A stretch of DNA of 64,000 bases from Polaribacter litorisediminis (GTDB taxonomy: Bacteria; Bacteroidota; Bacteroidia; Flavobacteriales; Flavobacteriaceae). This document shows, one piece after another, positions 16,074 through 24,479 of the stretch. Location: NCBI RefSeq assembly GCF_019968605.1, contig NZ_CP082966.1, forward strand, positions 1,661,001-1,725,000, read 5' to 3'. The notes under the pieces were generated by a model, which was given only the letters and a program-made list of their open reading frames with translations, did no database searches and was not told where the DNA came from. Both the position numbers and the translations under genes were made by a program. Each line of letters begins with the position of its first letter. Positions within the stretch are counted from its first letter, which is position 1.

Positions 16074-17312
16074 TTAAAAGAATTCTTTTAATGATTTTAT
16101 TTGTGGCACACCTCCAAATTTGCCCGACAAATACCATTTATCAAAAGAAGTATCTTCTCTTAAATTTTCAAAATCTTGTAAACTATATAAATCAGTTTCT
16201 CCTTTTTCACTCTTTTCAGTAATCCATACTTGATCTTTTCTAATTAAATCTTTATCTAAAAGAGAAATGTCATGAGTTGTAAAAATTAATTGTGCATGAT
16301 TTTTATTAATAACTGAATCTTGAAAAAGCATTACAATCATTTTTGTTATAAATGAATGTAAACTAGTGTCTAACTCATCAATTATAAGAACAGAACCATC
16401 TTCCAATGATTCAATAATTTTAGCACCTAATACAAATAAAGATTGTGTTCCTATCGATTCTTCTAATAAAGATAAGTTAGTAGAACCTATTAAATCATTA
16501 CCATCATATAAATCATGAACACCACTAATATAAAAATCACTTTTTTTCCATAAATAGTCTATTTTTCTTTCAGGAGATTTACCTTTTTTATTAATATTGA
16601 TACCTGTTATTTTTGTGTCAGCATAATTAATTAATTTCTCCAGTTTAAATTTTAAAGATTCATTTTCTAACAAATCTTCAGAAACCTTATCATTTAATAA
16701 TTCATAATGAATTTTATTAGTGCTATTGTAAACATACATTTTTTTAAAATACAAATAAACGTCACTAATTACTTCATGAGGTTCATCAACTCCAAATTTT
16801 GATAATAATAACTGATTTTTAAAAACTGTAATTTCTTTCTTGCCAAATTTATCACCCAAGAATCCTTTTTGTATGTTTTTATCAGTTTCAGTGCGTCTCT
16901 CAAAAAGTACAACTTCTCTTTTTTGAGGATAATAACACAAAGATTCTTCTAAAACATTTTTATGTTCTATTTTAGTTACATACTTATATTTAATAGAATC
17001 TATTAAAAACTCAATTGCAATTTCTACTGGAGAAGTATTAGTTTCCTTATTAAATTTAAAAGGATCATAAATTAAAAGAGAATCATCAACAGCTGGTTTT
17101 TTTAAAATTAGATTTCTTAATTCAAAAAAAGCTCTTACAATATTAGATTTACCGGATGCATTTGCTCCATACATTAATGATGTTTTTAAAACCTTAAAAT
17201 CATTAATTTCGAAATAATTAAAATCTTTAGCTTTAGAACTACTCGCTTCTAAAGTATAAATTACTTCCTCTTTATAAGATCGGTAATTCTTTAATTTTAT
17301 ATTTAAAATCAT
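16074..17312 (-). CDS. AAA/ABC-type ATPase, RloA/AbiLi-like
   Basis: ATPase partner of the RloB-like protein. From the ATG at 17,312 the protein begins MILNIKLKNYRSYKEE, the usual start of the OLD/RloA ATPases; seven upstream codons from a TTG are less likely. Walker A is YGANASGKSN (48-57), and Walker B with adjacent D-loop is VLIIDELDTSLHSF near 320, followed by the switch FTTHDISLLD. A long central insertion carries the coiled arms. By analogy with AbiL and Septu-type systems it should sense infection and control the nuclease partner. Confidence 0.87.
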   Translation of the reverse strand: MILNIKLKNYRSYKEEVIYTLEASSSKAKDFNYFEINDFKVLKTSLMYGANASGKSNIVRAFFELRNLILKKPAVDDSLLIYDPFKFNKETNTSPVEIAIEFLIDSIKYKYVTKIEHKNVLEESLCYYPQKREVVLFERRTETDKNIQKGFLGDKFGKKEITVFKNQLLLSKFGVDEPHEVISDVYLYFKKMYVYNSTNKIHYELLNDKVSEDLLENESLKFKLEKLINYADTKITGININKKGKSPERKIDYLWKKSDFYISGVHDLYDGNDLIGSTNLSLLEESIGTQSLFVLGAKIIESLEDGSVLIIDELDTSLHSFITKMIVMLFQDSVINKNHAQLIFTTHDISLLDKDLIRKDQVWITEKSEKGETDLYSLQDFENLREDTSFDKWYLSGKFGGVPQIKSLKEFF

Positions 17313-17556
17313 CTTGTTGTAATTTTTACGCAAAAATACAAATTAAACACGTAAAAAAATCCTTTTAGCCTTTGTATTTTACGTAAAACATTCAAAATAA
17401 AATTTCTAAAAAAATAAATTTCAAATTACTATGATTACAGTTTGTTCTTTTTTAGTGAATAATTAAATAATTAATAAACTATTGTTGACTGATTGAACCA
17501 AGAACTAAAATTATAGGAATATATAAAATTTCGAAATAAAAACTACTGGCAGTTAA

Positions 17557-18085
17557 GTAAGTAAGGGGAATTTCACCCCAAACTTCTCACAGGACCTTAC
17601 GTGAACCTCTCAATTCATAAGGCTCTTATTATGCAGTCAATAGTTAGGTTAACTGATAACTCAACGCCCAATGATAAAACATATTTGGATAATCTTTAGT
17701 AATACGTCTTAACCATTTTATGGCTAAAACTCGACTTCTTTTGAAGCGTTTATACTTGTTCAAAATCCATTTAATAAAGGGATGATGGAGATAATAAAAA
17801 ACAGGTTTTAGAGAGTTACGCTTTATTTTCCCATAATAATTTATCCAACCCCTAATTTTAGGATTTAGCATAAATGCTAGGTCTTGGAAATTAGATTAAG
17901 TTTTGTTATGAATGTTCAATTTCCTTAATTTTTTTAGAATTCGCTTCTTAAATTTTCGGCTCATCTTATAATCCCATTGAAACTTACTAATGGTTCAAAG
18001 CGTTACCCTTGCCCATAAGGCACTTGCATCCTCTAGATTAATTATTTACCTTTCGATAAATTAAAGACGCCCATGCTGGGCACAC
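17557..18085 (-). mobile_element. Deleted group II intron
   Basis: On the minus strand the stretch starts with GTGTGCCCAGCATGGGCG, fitting the 5' consensus GUGYG, and continues with domain I-like sequence (TCTAGAGG, AACGCTTTGAACC) to about 17,970. It then jumps to the maturase C-terminus. Domain V is intact: 34 nt at 17,592-17,625 with the AGC triad and a GAGA tetraloop. A domain VI-like hairpin (GGGGTGAAATTCCCC) leads to a likely 3' end near 17,557. At ~530 bp it lacks most of domain I, domains II-III and the reverse transcriptase, so it cannot move alone. Confidence 0.85.
17644..17964 (-). pseudogene. Group II intron maturase, C-terminal fragment
   Basis: The X (maturase) domain end is clear: MLNPKIRGWINYYGKI, then FIKWILNKYKRFKRSR and WLRRITKDYPNMFYHW. 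The frame extends upstream to an ATG at 17,964 with basic sequence RKFKKRILKKLRKLNIH, but a TAA at 17,896-17,898 interrupts it. All reverse transcriptase motifs are missing. Confidence 0.85.
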
Positions 18086-18232
18086 ATAATAGCTAAAAAA
18101 CATAGGCAGACAGTGGTTTCAGCAAGTTCCTGCTTCAATACAAGCTTAGTCTCTGTGGACAAGTTTGAAACTTCGAAATGCTCTACGTTTCTTAGCCTAA
18201 ACGTTAGGAATAATTTAGTTGTATAAAAAAGA

Positions 18233-19369
18233 ATGGAAGGAACAATTGTACTTATTTTAATAATTATAGCGTTTTCCACTAGTCGAAGTATAATGATTAG
18301 GAGGCTCCATAAAGATCTCAGAAAACCGTTCCCTCAATTCAAAAAACAGACCTTTGGGTATTATATGTTTTTCGATGTCGAAACAACAGGACTACTTCCA
18401 CTTATTATAGACTACAGAGTAAAGAAAAACAGGCTTCCCAATGTAGTGCAAATTGCATGGTTAGTTTTTGATTCTGAAGGAAGTTTTATAAAAAGGGAAA
18501 GCTTTATTATTAGACAAGATTACCCCATACCAAGGTCATCAACCAGAATCCACGGAATAACTGATAAAAAAGCTGCTGAACAAGGTGTAGAATTTAAACA
18601 TGTCGCTGAACTTTTTCTACAAGACTATTCAAATGCCGAAATAATTATAGCACACAACGCCCGGTTTGACGTTCTAGTAATGCAAGGAATGCTTGTGAAA
18701 AACAACCTGTATGTAAATCTAAACAGTAAAACAATACATTGTACAATGTTGAACACAACTTCAATGTGTAGATTACCTAAAAAACACGATTATCCAGGAT
18801 ATAAATGGCCTACTCTTGAAGAATTAACAAAGCAAGTCTACATTGGTTCTCAACGATATTCTCTAAAATTAAAAGGTTTTCATAATGCGAGTAAAGATGC
18901 CTAGTTAACAGCGAAATGTTATTTCAAATTAAAGAATCAAAATTTTAAGTTTAAGAACAATAAAGGAAAAGTATGGGAAGGAGTCAATCTTTCAGATAAA
19001 ATGAGGACCTTAGAATTGCGTGAAGATGTTTATGCAATCTTAGATAGACCGAGAAAGAATCAAAAAATTGAACCTTATTATGAATACCATATTTTCAGAA
19101 TATCTATAGTACTTATTTTATTTTGGATACACTTTATGATGTTTAATATAGATGATTCAAGTGACGAAAAAGGTGAATCTGTGAATAACTATTCTACACT
19201 TGAAGATGTCAACTTAAGACTAGAACCAACTTCAAAATCACAAATTATCAAAGTTTATCTTAAGAACACTGAATTCTTATCTAACGATTCCATTTCAAAT
19301 GGATTCATAATGGTGGTTTCAAAAGAAAACAAAAAAATTGGATGGATACACAAAAAACATACAAGATAA
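18233..19369 (+). pseudogene. Membrane DnaQ-like exonuclease with SH3b tail, interrupted by an amber codon
   Basis: One frame runs from 18,233 to 19,369 with a single TAG at 18,902-18,904. Before it: an N-terminal hydrophobic helix (4-20), then a DEDDh 3'-5' exonuclease domain with FFDVETTGLLP (motif I), AHNARFDVLVM (motif II) and HNASKDA (motif III). After it, in the same frame, LTAKCYFQLK completes the last helix of that domain. A second membrane helix (ISIVLILFWIHFMMF) and an SH3b-like domain (EDVNLRLEPTSKSQI ... GWIHKK) follow. TTG or CAG to TAG would explain the stop. The two halves would otherwise appear as 223- and 122-residue proteins. The first half retains all catalytic motifs, so residual activity or read-through is possible. 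Confidence 0.78.
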
Positions 19370-19414
19370 AGTGAATCAACTATTGCCAATTACTAAGCAT
19401 ATGGCGTGCAGATA

Positions 19415-19480
19415 GGCCAACGCTATATGGCTTATTGTCCCATCAATTACTAAGGATAAAGGGGTAAAACAATCGTTTAG
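19415..19480 (+). repeat. Module-end element, copy 2
   Basis: Partner of 14,568-14,630, about 45 bp past the end of the exonuclease frame. Confidence 0.5.
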
Positions 19481-19597
19481 GTTTGGGTTTTAAAAGAAGT
19501 GCGACTTGGGAAAGGAGGTTTTTTTTAATATTTCTATTGCATACGAGCCATTTATAATACGTTTTTAATTTAAACGATTTAAATAATAGCTTTCCTT

Positions 19598-20899
19598 TTA
19601 CATCATTTTTAAGTGTGTTTCCCCAATAGTTTTCACTAATTGATTTGCCACAGCAGCTTGTTTAGCATACAATTCCCAATTGGCTATCACCTCACTACTT
19701 TTTCGTATAATTTCATCCGCTTTTTTAATATTATTTGCCTTGGCAATCGTCATTAAATCAGCTTTTGTTATTTCTTTGTGTTTACCATTAATACTCAATG
19801 TGTGTTGGCTTACCCAACTATTTGTTGGGTCGTAAGAGAAACAAACATCATAGGCTGGCGCTAATTCCCATTTTTGCCCTTTTTTTAATCTGAAAGAAAA
19901 ATTCTTTGTATGGTCATCATAATTAGTCGCTAAAACATTAAATACCATTCTCCTAAACATTTCTTCTGCTTCTGGATATGGCAATCGCAACAATCGCATG
20001 GTTTGAAAGAGTTGCTCATAACTATACCCATACAAATTATTATAATCATAGTGCTGTAAACCACACCAGGTTTGAATGTGATGTTTTGTATTCCCGTCTC
20101 TATCGAAACGTTTGGTCATAAAATGTGCTCTACCATTTTCTTCCAACAACTTACATTGCATCATATCTATACCACAGTCTTTTGCCATCAAATAATACGC
20201 ATATTCTACACGACCCCAACCATGAGTTTCACCAAATTGCGCATCACTAACACCGTCTAATTTAAGCAACCAATGCTCAAATCCTTTTGGAACAGTTGTT
20301 TGCCCTGATTTTACAGCACCCGTTTTTTCATTGTAAGCAATTACTGCTTTTGGGCGCGCACCACCTGCAGAAGTTCCTACTTTTAAAACCTCGGTTAATG
20401 CTTTTTTTTCATCATCATGTAAATTGGTATTTAAATGTACTTTCTTAGACAACATTTTATGAGCCGATGCTACCAAACTACTTACCTCAATATCAAAACT
20501 TTTTTGTGGTGCTATTTGCGCAGGTTCAAACTCTAAAGCGCCCATAGTTCTAGTACCAATAAAACAAAGTTGTTCTACAGGATTCATGCTATCTGCTGGT
20601 CGTCCATTTTTTGCCAACCATACATTTATTAATTGATTTCCATAACGATCTGGCAATGCATCTGCTAACAAACCTGGCAACCCTTTAAAAGTGGCTATAC
20701 TGTCATTTTTACCTTTTCGTAATTCTGGAAATGAAAAGATACGTGAACCTTCTGAAGTAGGCATTTTAATAGGCGAAATGTCCCATTGTTTTTTAAGAAA
20801 AGTTGGGCTGTATTGAAAACTTGCTAATTGCTGCTCCGTATCCCAACGAACAGCGCCCACCAATTCTCCCCATATTTTTATTTCTGCTACATCTACCAT
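19598..20899 (-). CDS. hipA: HipA-family serine/threonine kinase toxin
   Basis: A 433-residue kinase toxin of the HipA family, which phosphorylates an aminoacyl-tRNA synthetase (GltX in E. coli) and causes growth arrest. Visible motifs are the N-terminal HipA_N region with LPGLLADALPDRYG near 73, a glycine-rich GTSAGGARPKA near 170 that includes the autophosphorylation region, the catalytic loop NYDDHTKNFSF near 330, and the metal-binding AYDVCFSY near 348. It overlaps the upstream antitoxin gene by 7 bp, as in other hipBA operons. All key residues appear intact. Confidence 0.93.
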   Translation of the reverse strand: MVDVAEIKIWGELVGAVRWDTEQQLASFQYSPTFLKKQWDISPIKMPTSEGSRIFSFPELRKGKNDSIATFKGLPGLLADALPDRYGNQLINVWLAKNGRPADSMNPVEQLCFIGTRTMGALEFEPAQIAPQKSFDIEVSSLVASAHKMLSKKVHLNTNLHDDEKKALTEVLKVGTSAGGARPKAVIAYNEKTGAVKSGQTTVPKGFEHWLLKLDGVSDAQFGETHGWGRVEYAYYLMAKDCGIDMMQCKLLEENGRAHFMTKRFDRDGNTKHHIQTWCGLQHYDYNNLYGYSYEQLFQTMRLLRLPYPEAEEMFRRMVFNVLATNYDDHTKNFSFRLKKGQKWELAPAYDVCFSYDPTNSWVSQHTLSINGKHKEITKADLMTIAKANNIKKADEIIRKSSEVIANWELYAKQAAVANQLVKTIGETHLKMM

Positions 20900-21249
20900 C
20901 CTAAATCATCTTCTTTTTCTGTTCCTTTTTTTACTTTGCTACTGGCACGCTCACGTTGTTCTTTCTTTAATTTAGCATACGCCAAAGGACTAATTTCTTC
21001 TACTACGTTAAACGCATCTAACACATAAAAAGCATCTAAAGCTCGCAACACTTGTATTAAACTGGATAATGTAATGGATTCTCCGTTTTCAATTTTACTA
21101 ATCGTCCAACGATTTAACCCTGCATCTTCAGCAACTTGTTCTTGGGTTTTATTGAGTTTTAGTCTTGTTTTTTTTATAAAAAAACCGATCTGCTTTACAA
21201 TAGCAGCATCTGTCATTTGAATCCATTCTGTGTTAGCATTTCCCATCAT
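20893..21249 (-). CDS. hipB: HipB-like XRE antitoxin/repressor
   Basis: A helix-turn-helix protein with the XRE pattern KLNKTQEQVAEDAGLNRWTI followed by SKIENGES, and a basic C-terminal tail (KKEQRERASSKVKKG). It should neutralise HipA and repress the operon. The frame is open to an ATG at 21,312, but a promoter box (21,291-21,298) and operator lie between, so I prefer the ATG at 21,249, giving 118 residues. It is the first gene of the operon. Confidence 0.88.
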   Translation of the reverse strand: MMGNANTEWIQMTDAAIVKQIGFFIKKTRLKLNKTQEQVAEDAGLNRWTISKIENGESITLSSLIQVLRALDAFYVLDAFNVVEEISPLAYAKLKKEQRERASSKVKKGTEKEDDLGW

Positions 21250-21290
21250 TGTGTAGGTTTTTAAAGTATTTTGCGAGCATTTACTAACAA

Positions 21291-21298
21291 ATGTACAA
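21291..21298 (-). promoter_or_regulatory. hipBA promoter -7 box
   Basis: Minus-strand TACATTTG matches TAnnTTTG, 42 bp before the preferred hipB start. Confidence 0.55.
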
Positions 21299-21314
21299 TT
21301 ATTATTTAACATGT

Positions 21315-21336
21315 AATGATAGTATATACTATCATT
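21315..21336. promoter_or_regulatory. hipBA operator palindrome
   Basis: A 22-bp perfect palindrome, AATGATAGTAT and its complement, covering the expected -33 region. A further AATGATAG half-site follows at 21,355. This is the likely HipB binding site and would give autorepression. Confidence 0.7.
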
Positions 21337-21362
21337 GATTAATAAATACTCTATTAATGATA

Positions 21363-22118
21363 GCTTTTACCAACATTTTAAAAATCTCTTGCGATTGATG
21401 TATTGGAATGGTGTGAAAAATTCTAAAATCCATACTTGATGATGTAACTCCTAAGAATAAAACAGCATCCTTTTTAGCCGTTTGAAAAAAATAAAAAAAC
21501 ACTAGAATTTTAATAAAAAATGTGATTGTAAATCATTGTTGTCCGATAAAAGATAAAAAGACCGCTTTCGCTGTTAGAATCAAGAACAAAGACTTGAATG
21601 TAACTAACTGAAAAACAATATTATTACGATTTTAAATTTTTCGATACATCATAAATTCTAAAGCGGTTTTAAAAGCAAGTTATACTACTTTAAAAGCTCT
21701 TGAAAATCAATACTATCAATACTTTAAAACACTTTAGCTAATTTTAATCGGACAACACTAATTGTAAACATAGATTCACCAAAAAAAATATTTATTCTTT
21801 CTTTTTCATAGCAATTTACCACCTCTCAACGATGTGGTTTTTTTTTTGAAAAAACTGAATTAAAGTACGTAGTCCGCTGCCAATGGCTATTTGCTTTTTT
21901 ATTGTTCTAATTTTTAAAAATAACTAGGTTTACATAAAATAAGCAATGTACCATTAGAGCTTTGGCTACAAGTATTATGACAAAAAACCAACTATTCGGC
22001 TGGCGCGCGGAATACCACAAAAGACTGAGGTGTATCGGCACAGGAAAGCTGTAAATGAAAAAATTAAAAAAAGGATTGTAAAAATAGATTGGAATTTCAT
22101 CATTGGGATGGACACGGA
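21363..22118. other. Gene-free stretch with MITE copy 2
   Basis: No open frame of convincing composition. It contains the small mobile element (21,534-21,760), a weak hairpin with a long T-run near 21,820-21,850 and an inverted repeat (GAC-CGGATT...AATCCG-GTC) at 22,111-22,133. Confidence 0.6.
21534..21760. mobile_element. MITE-like element, copy 2
   Basis: A 227-bp relative of the element at 12,083, more than 90% alike by eye, with the same TGTTGTCCGAT terminal repeats (21,537-21,547 and 21,747-21,757). Its flanks are ATTGTAAAT (21,525-21,533) and ATTGTAAAC (21,761-21,769), a 9-bp duplication with one change and unrelated to that of copy 1, so the two inserted independently. It has 10 extra bp near the right end (AAAACACTTT). 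Confidence 0.87.
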
Positions 22119-22223
22119 TTACAAATCCGCGTCAGCGGGGGAAAAGTTGAAATTTGCATCTTGTTTATTTTTATTATTGAGCCAATTATAAACTTCTTTT
22201 TCATATTCCTTGTATTTAATCAT
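22119..22223 (-). pseudogene. Short gene fragment of unknown family
   Basis: A 34-codon frame, MIKYKEYEKEVYNWLNNKNK and on, with protein-like composition, stopping inside an inverted repeat. It looks like the N-terminus of a truncated gene downstream of the restriction operon. Confidence 0.4.
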
Positions 22224-22295
22224 AAGTACAAACTTTTTTCTCTTTTTATTTAACAATCAATCCATTCTCCCAAAGTGCCAAAATAACGTCCATTT

Positions 22296-22448
22296 GAGAC
22301 CCAAGAAAAAAAAATTTTACAAGCGTAGAAGATGACGTAAATTGGTTTTAAATATACTGAATTGCAAAATAATCGTAAAAATATATGTAACTTTAACCGA
22401 CCTTTAAATCATTGAAAAACAATTATTTAATAAAAACGTCAATGGTAG
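22296..22448 (-). repeat. 152-bp duplication, copy 1 (3' end of the small R-M partner gene)
   Basis: Matches 22,673-22,824 with scattered differences. In the minus orientation it repeats the last codons of the gene at 22,769 plus its downstream sequence, here closed by an early stop. Confidence 0.75.
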
Positions 22449-22672
22449 TGATTCCGATTTTTCATCGGAATTGTATCGAGAACTCATTGAAATTGTATCG
22501 AGAACATTTTAGAAGTAAAGAAGTAAATAGAAATTAAAAGCTTCTCGATACAAAATTTATATTCTCGATATAATTTATTCTTATTTTAATCGAATAAATC
22601 ACTCGAATTGGAAGAAATTTCACTCGAAGTGACAATCGGTTTATTAAGAATGATCATATTCTTTGTCAGTTC
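22449..22672. repeat. REP-like palindromic block
   Basis: Contains a hairpin ATTCCGAT/ATCGGAAT, two direct copies of TTGTATCGAGAAC followed by inverted copies (TTCTCGATACAA, TTCTCGATATAA), and the palindrome TCACTCGAAGTGA. These motifs resemble intergenic repeats dispersed in flavobacterial genomes. Confidence 0.6.
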
Positions 22673-22824
22673 GAGACCCAAGAAAAAAATTTTTACAAGT
22701 GTAGAAGATGACGTAAATTGGTTTTAAATAAACTGAATTGCAAAATAATTGTAAAAATACAAGTAACTTTAACAGATCTCTAAATAACTGAAAAACAATA
22801 ATTTAATAACAACGTCAATGGTAG
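22673..22824 (-). repeat. 152-bp duplication, copy 2
   Basis: Partner of 22,296-22,448; it covers the 3' end of the small restriction-operon gene. Confidence 0.75.
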
Positions 22825-23155
22825 AATTAGACCTTTTATTACCAAGTTCTAATTTGTCCCAAAGTTCTTTTGGGCTGTATACCCTATTTGGATTATTTTT
22901 TAAAATTGAAACTGCTTTTAAAGCATAGTTTTTATTTTTTTCTGACCTTGTATACTTTCCTCTAGGAATACCTTTTACCAAACCCTCTTCACACAAACCT
23001 AAAAAAGTACCTTTTGGACAGCCTTTTTCTTGTGAACTTTTGGTGTAAAAAACTTCTTTTGCAGATCTTGACCATATTTCTATTATTGAATAGGAATCCC
23101 TATAATTTTGAACACTTTTTAAAGCTGTTAAACCGTATTTATTCTTCTTTTTCAT
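22769..23155 (-). CDS. Small protein of the type I R-M operon, DUF6979-like
   Basis: A 128-residue basic protein from the ATG at 23,155; the frame extends 25 codons upstream inside hsdS with unlikely composition. Motifs: KYGLTALKSVQ at the start, SQEKGCPKGTFLGLCEEGLV and GIPRGKYTRSEKNKNYALKA in the middle. I recall this pattern as the DUF6979 family, whose role is unknown. It overlaps the hsdS stop by 17 bp, so it is read as the last gene of the restriction operon. Its final ~18 codons lie in the duplicated 152-bp segment, so the C-terminus may have been replaced. Confidence 0.68.
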   Translation of the reverse strand: MKKKNKYGLTALKSVQNYRDSYSIIEIWSRSAKEVFYTKSSQEKGCPKGTFLGLCEEGLVKGIPRGKYTRSEKNKNYALKAVSILKNNPNRVYSPKELWDKLELGNKRSNSTIDVVIKLLFFSYLEIC

Positions 23156-24479
23156 AGTTAAGATCATTCTCAGCAACCAAACCCAAACTCTCAACTTCTT
23201 GCTCTGCATAACCAACACTAACCTGCCCATTCATTAACATAGGCAACAACCAATCTCTTAATTCTGATAGTTTTTGGTTTTGTCTTGAATTTAATTCTCT
23301 TTTATTTCTATGATTTGACGAAATTTCTTCAAACTTATCTTCCAAGTCTTTTGGAGGTTTTACTAATAAAAGTTCTTTAATTCCTCTTACGTTTAAACTC
23401 TTAAAAAACGAGCCTGTATCCGTGTTCAACTTAATTTGCCTTTGCATTTCTGCTCCTTGAAAAGTGTAATATAAAAATGTAGGGTTAATTGTTTCTGGTC
23501 TAATTGCGGTAATATTTCTTCCAATACCAGCTTTAACTCCTTTTGGGATTTGAGCCAAACCTGCAACTCTACCTGCATTTGTAATTACGAGATCATTTTC
23601 TTTTACTTCAATTCTAGTTGTCCATCGTTTATATTCTTCCTTTGAAACAAAATATTTCTTTGACAAATCTATTAACCCATCTTGTTTTATGTTTTCTAAT
23701 TGTAGTAAATAATATTCTCTATTTTCAAATAAATAATCTGATTTTTTTGAATGCAAACAATCTACAATTTTACAAAAAGAAGATAATTTCTTTACCTCCC
23801 AACCCTCAGGAATCTCACGCTTCAATTCTTCATTAAAAACCATTTCACCACCAGAAGACTTATAGGGTTTGCCATTTTTATCAGGAAAATCGAACTGTAC
23901 AAACCAATAATCATAGAGCGTTTTTGCCATCGCTTCTAATTCTTGGTTTATCTTATTGTTGATTTCTATTTTAGTATCTAAATCTGAAAGAACTTTGGCG
24001 ATTTGTTTTTGGGTTGATAGTGACCTGCTGCTAAACTTTAAATCTCCCAATAATCCTAAGTTTAAATTAGGTTGTGAAGATTGTGAAGAAAGATTATTTA
24101 TATATCGATTTATATTATTTTGGGAGAAAAAATAATATAAATAGTGAACATCAGCTTTTGCCTTATCTATTCTTACAATACCAACTGCTTGATTTGTGTT
24201 TGCGGGTAAATCTTTTTTTCTAACAATACTTAGTTTTCCGAGATATGCACCAGCAATTGAAAATAGTAAGTCATTTTCTTTTAATCTAGATCTTTTAAGT
24301 TTTTCATCTGTTTTTTCATCAATAAATTGAAATAAACTATTATCTAAATGTTTAAACTGACCAACACTATCAGATTTTACAAAATTCACTCCTTTTGATG
24401 TAAATTTGCCTCCAACAGTAGTTGGTGTTGTACCTTTTGTTATAACTTTTGAAACACTTTCTAAATTAGCACTATTCAT
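23139..24479 (-). CDS. hsdS: Type I restriction-modification specificity subunit
   Basis: HsdS sets the DNA target of the methylase and restriction complex. Two target-recognition domains are visible: residues ~5-165 (ending SLSTQKQIAKVLSDLDTKIE) and ~225-395, each followed by a helical spacer (INNKINQELEAMAKTLYDYWF; NSRQNQKLSELRDWLLPMLM). At 446 residues it is full length. It overlaps hsdM by 8 bp. The bipartite recognition sequence cannot be predicted. Confidence 0.94.
   Translation of the reverse strand: MNSANLESVSKVITKGTTPTTVGGKFTSKGVNFVKSDSVGQFKHLDNSLFQFIDEKTDEKLKRSRLKENDLLFSIAGAYLGKLSIVRKKDLPANTNQAVGIVRIDKAKADVHYLYYFFSQNNINRYINNLSSQSSQPNLNLGLLGDLKFSSRSLSTQKQIAKVLSDLDTKIEINNKINQELEAMAKTLYDYWFVQFDFPDKNGKPYKSSGGEMVFNEELKREIPEGWEVKKLSSFCKIVDCLHSKKSDYLFENREYYLLQLENIKQDGLIDLSKKYFVSKEEYKRWTTRIEVKENDLVITNAGRVAGLAQIPKGVKAGIGRNITAIRPETINPTFLYYTFQGAEMQRQIKLNTDTGSFFKSLNVRGIKELLLVKPPKDLEDKFEEISSNHRNKRELNSRQNQKLSELRDWLLPMLMNGQVSVGYAEQEVESLGLVAENDLNYEKEE

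Noticed and set aside
14568..19480. Integron attC sites for the module-end elements
   Set aside because: The RYYYAAC/GTTRRRY core boxes do not fit and no intI gene is present; kept only as a repeat of unknown type.
21249..21312. Longer hipB start at 21,312
   Set aside because: It would place the ribosome-binding region inside the palindrome and upstream of the promoter box; the added residues look non-coding.
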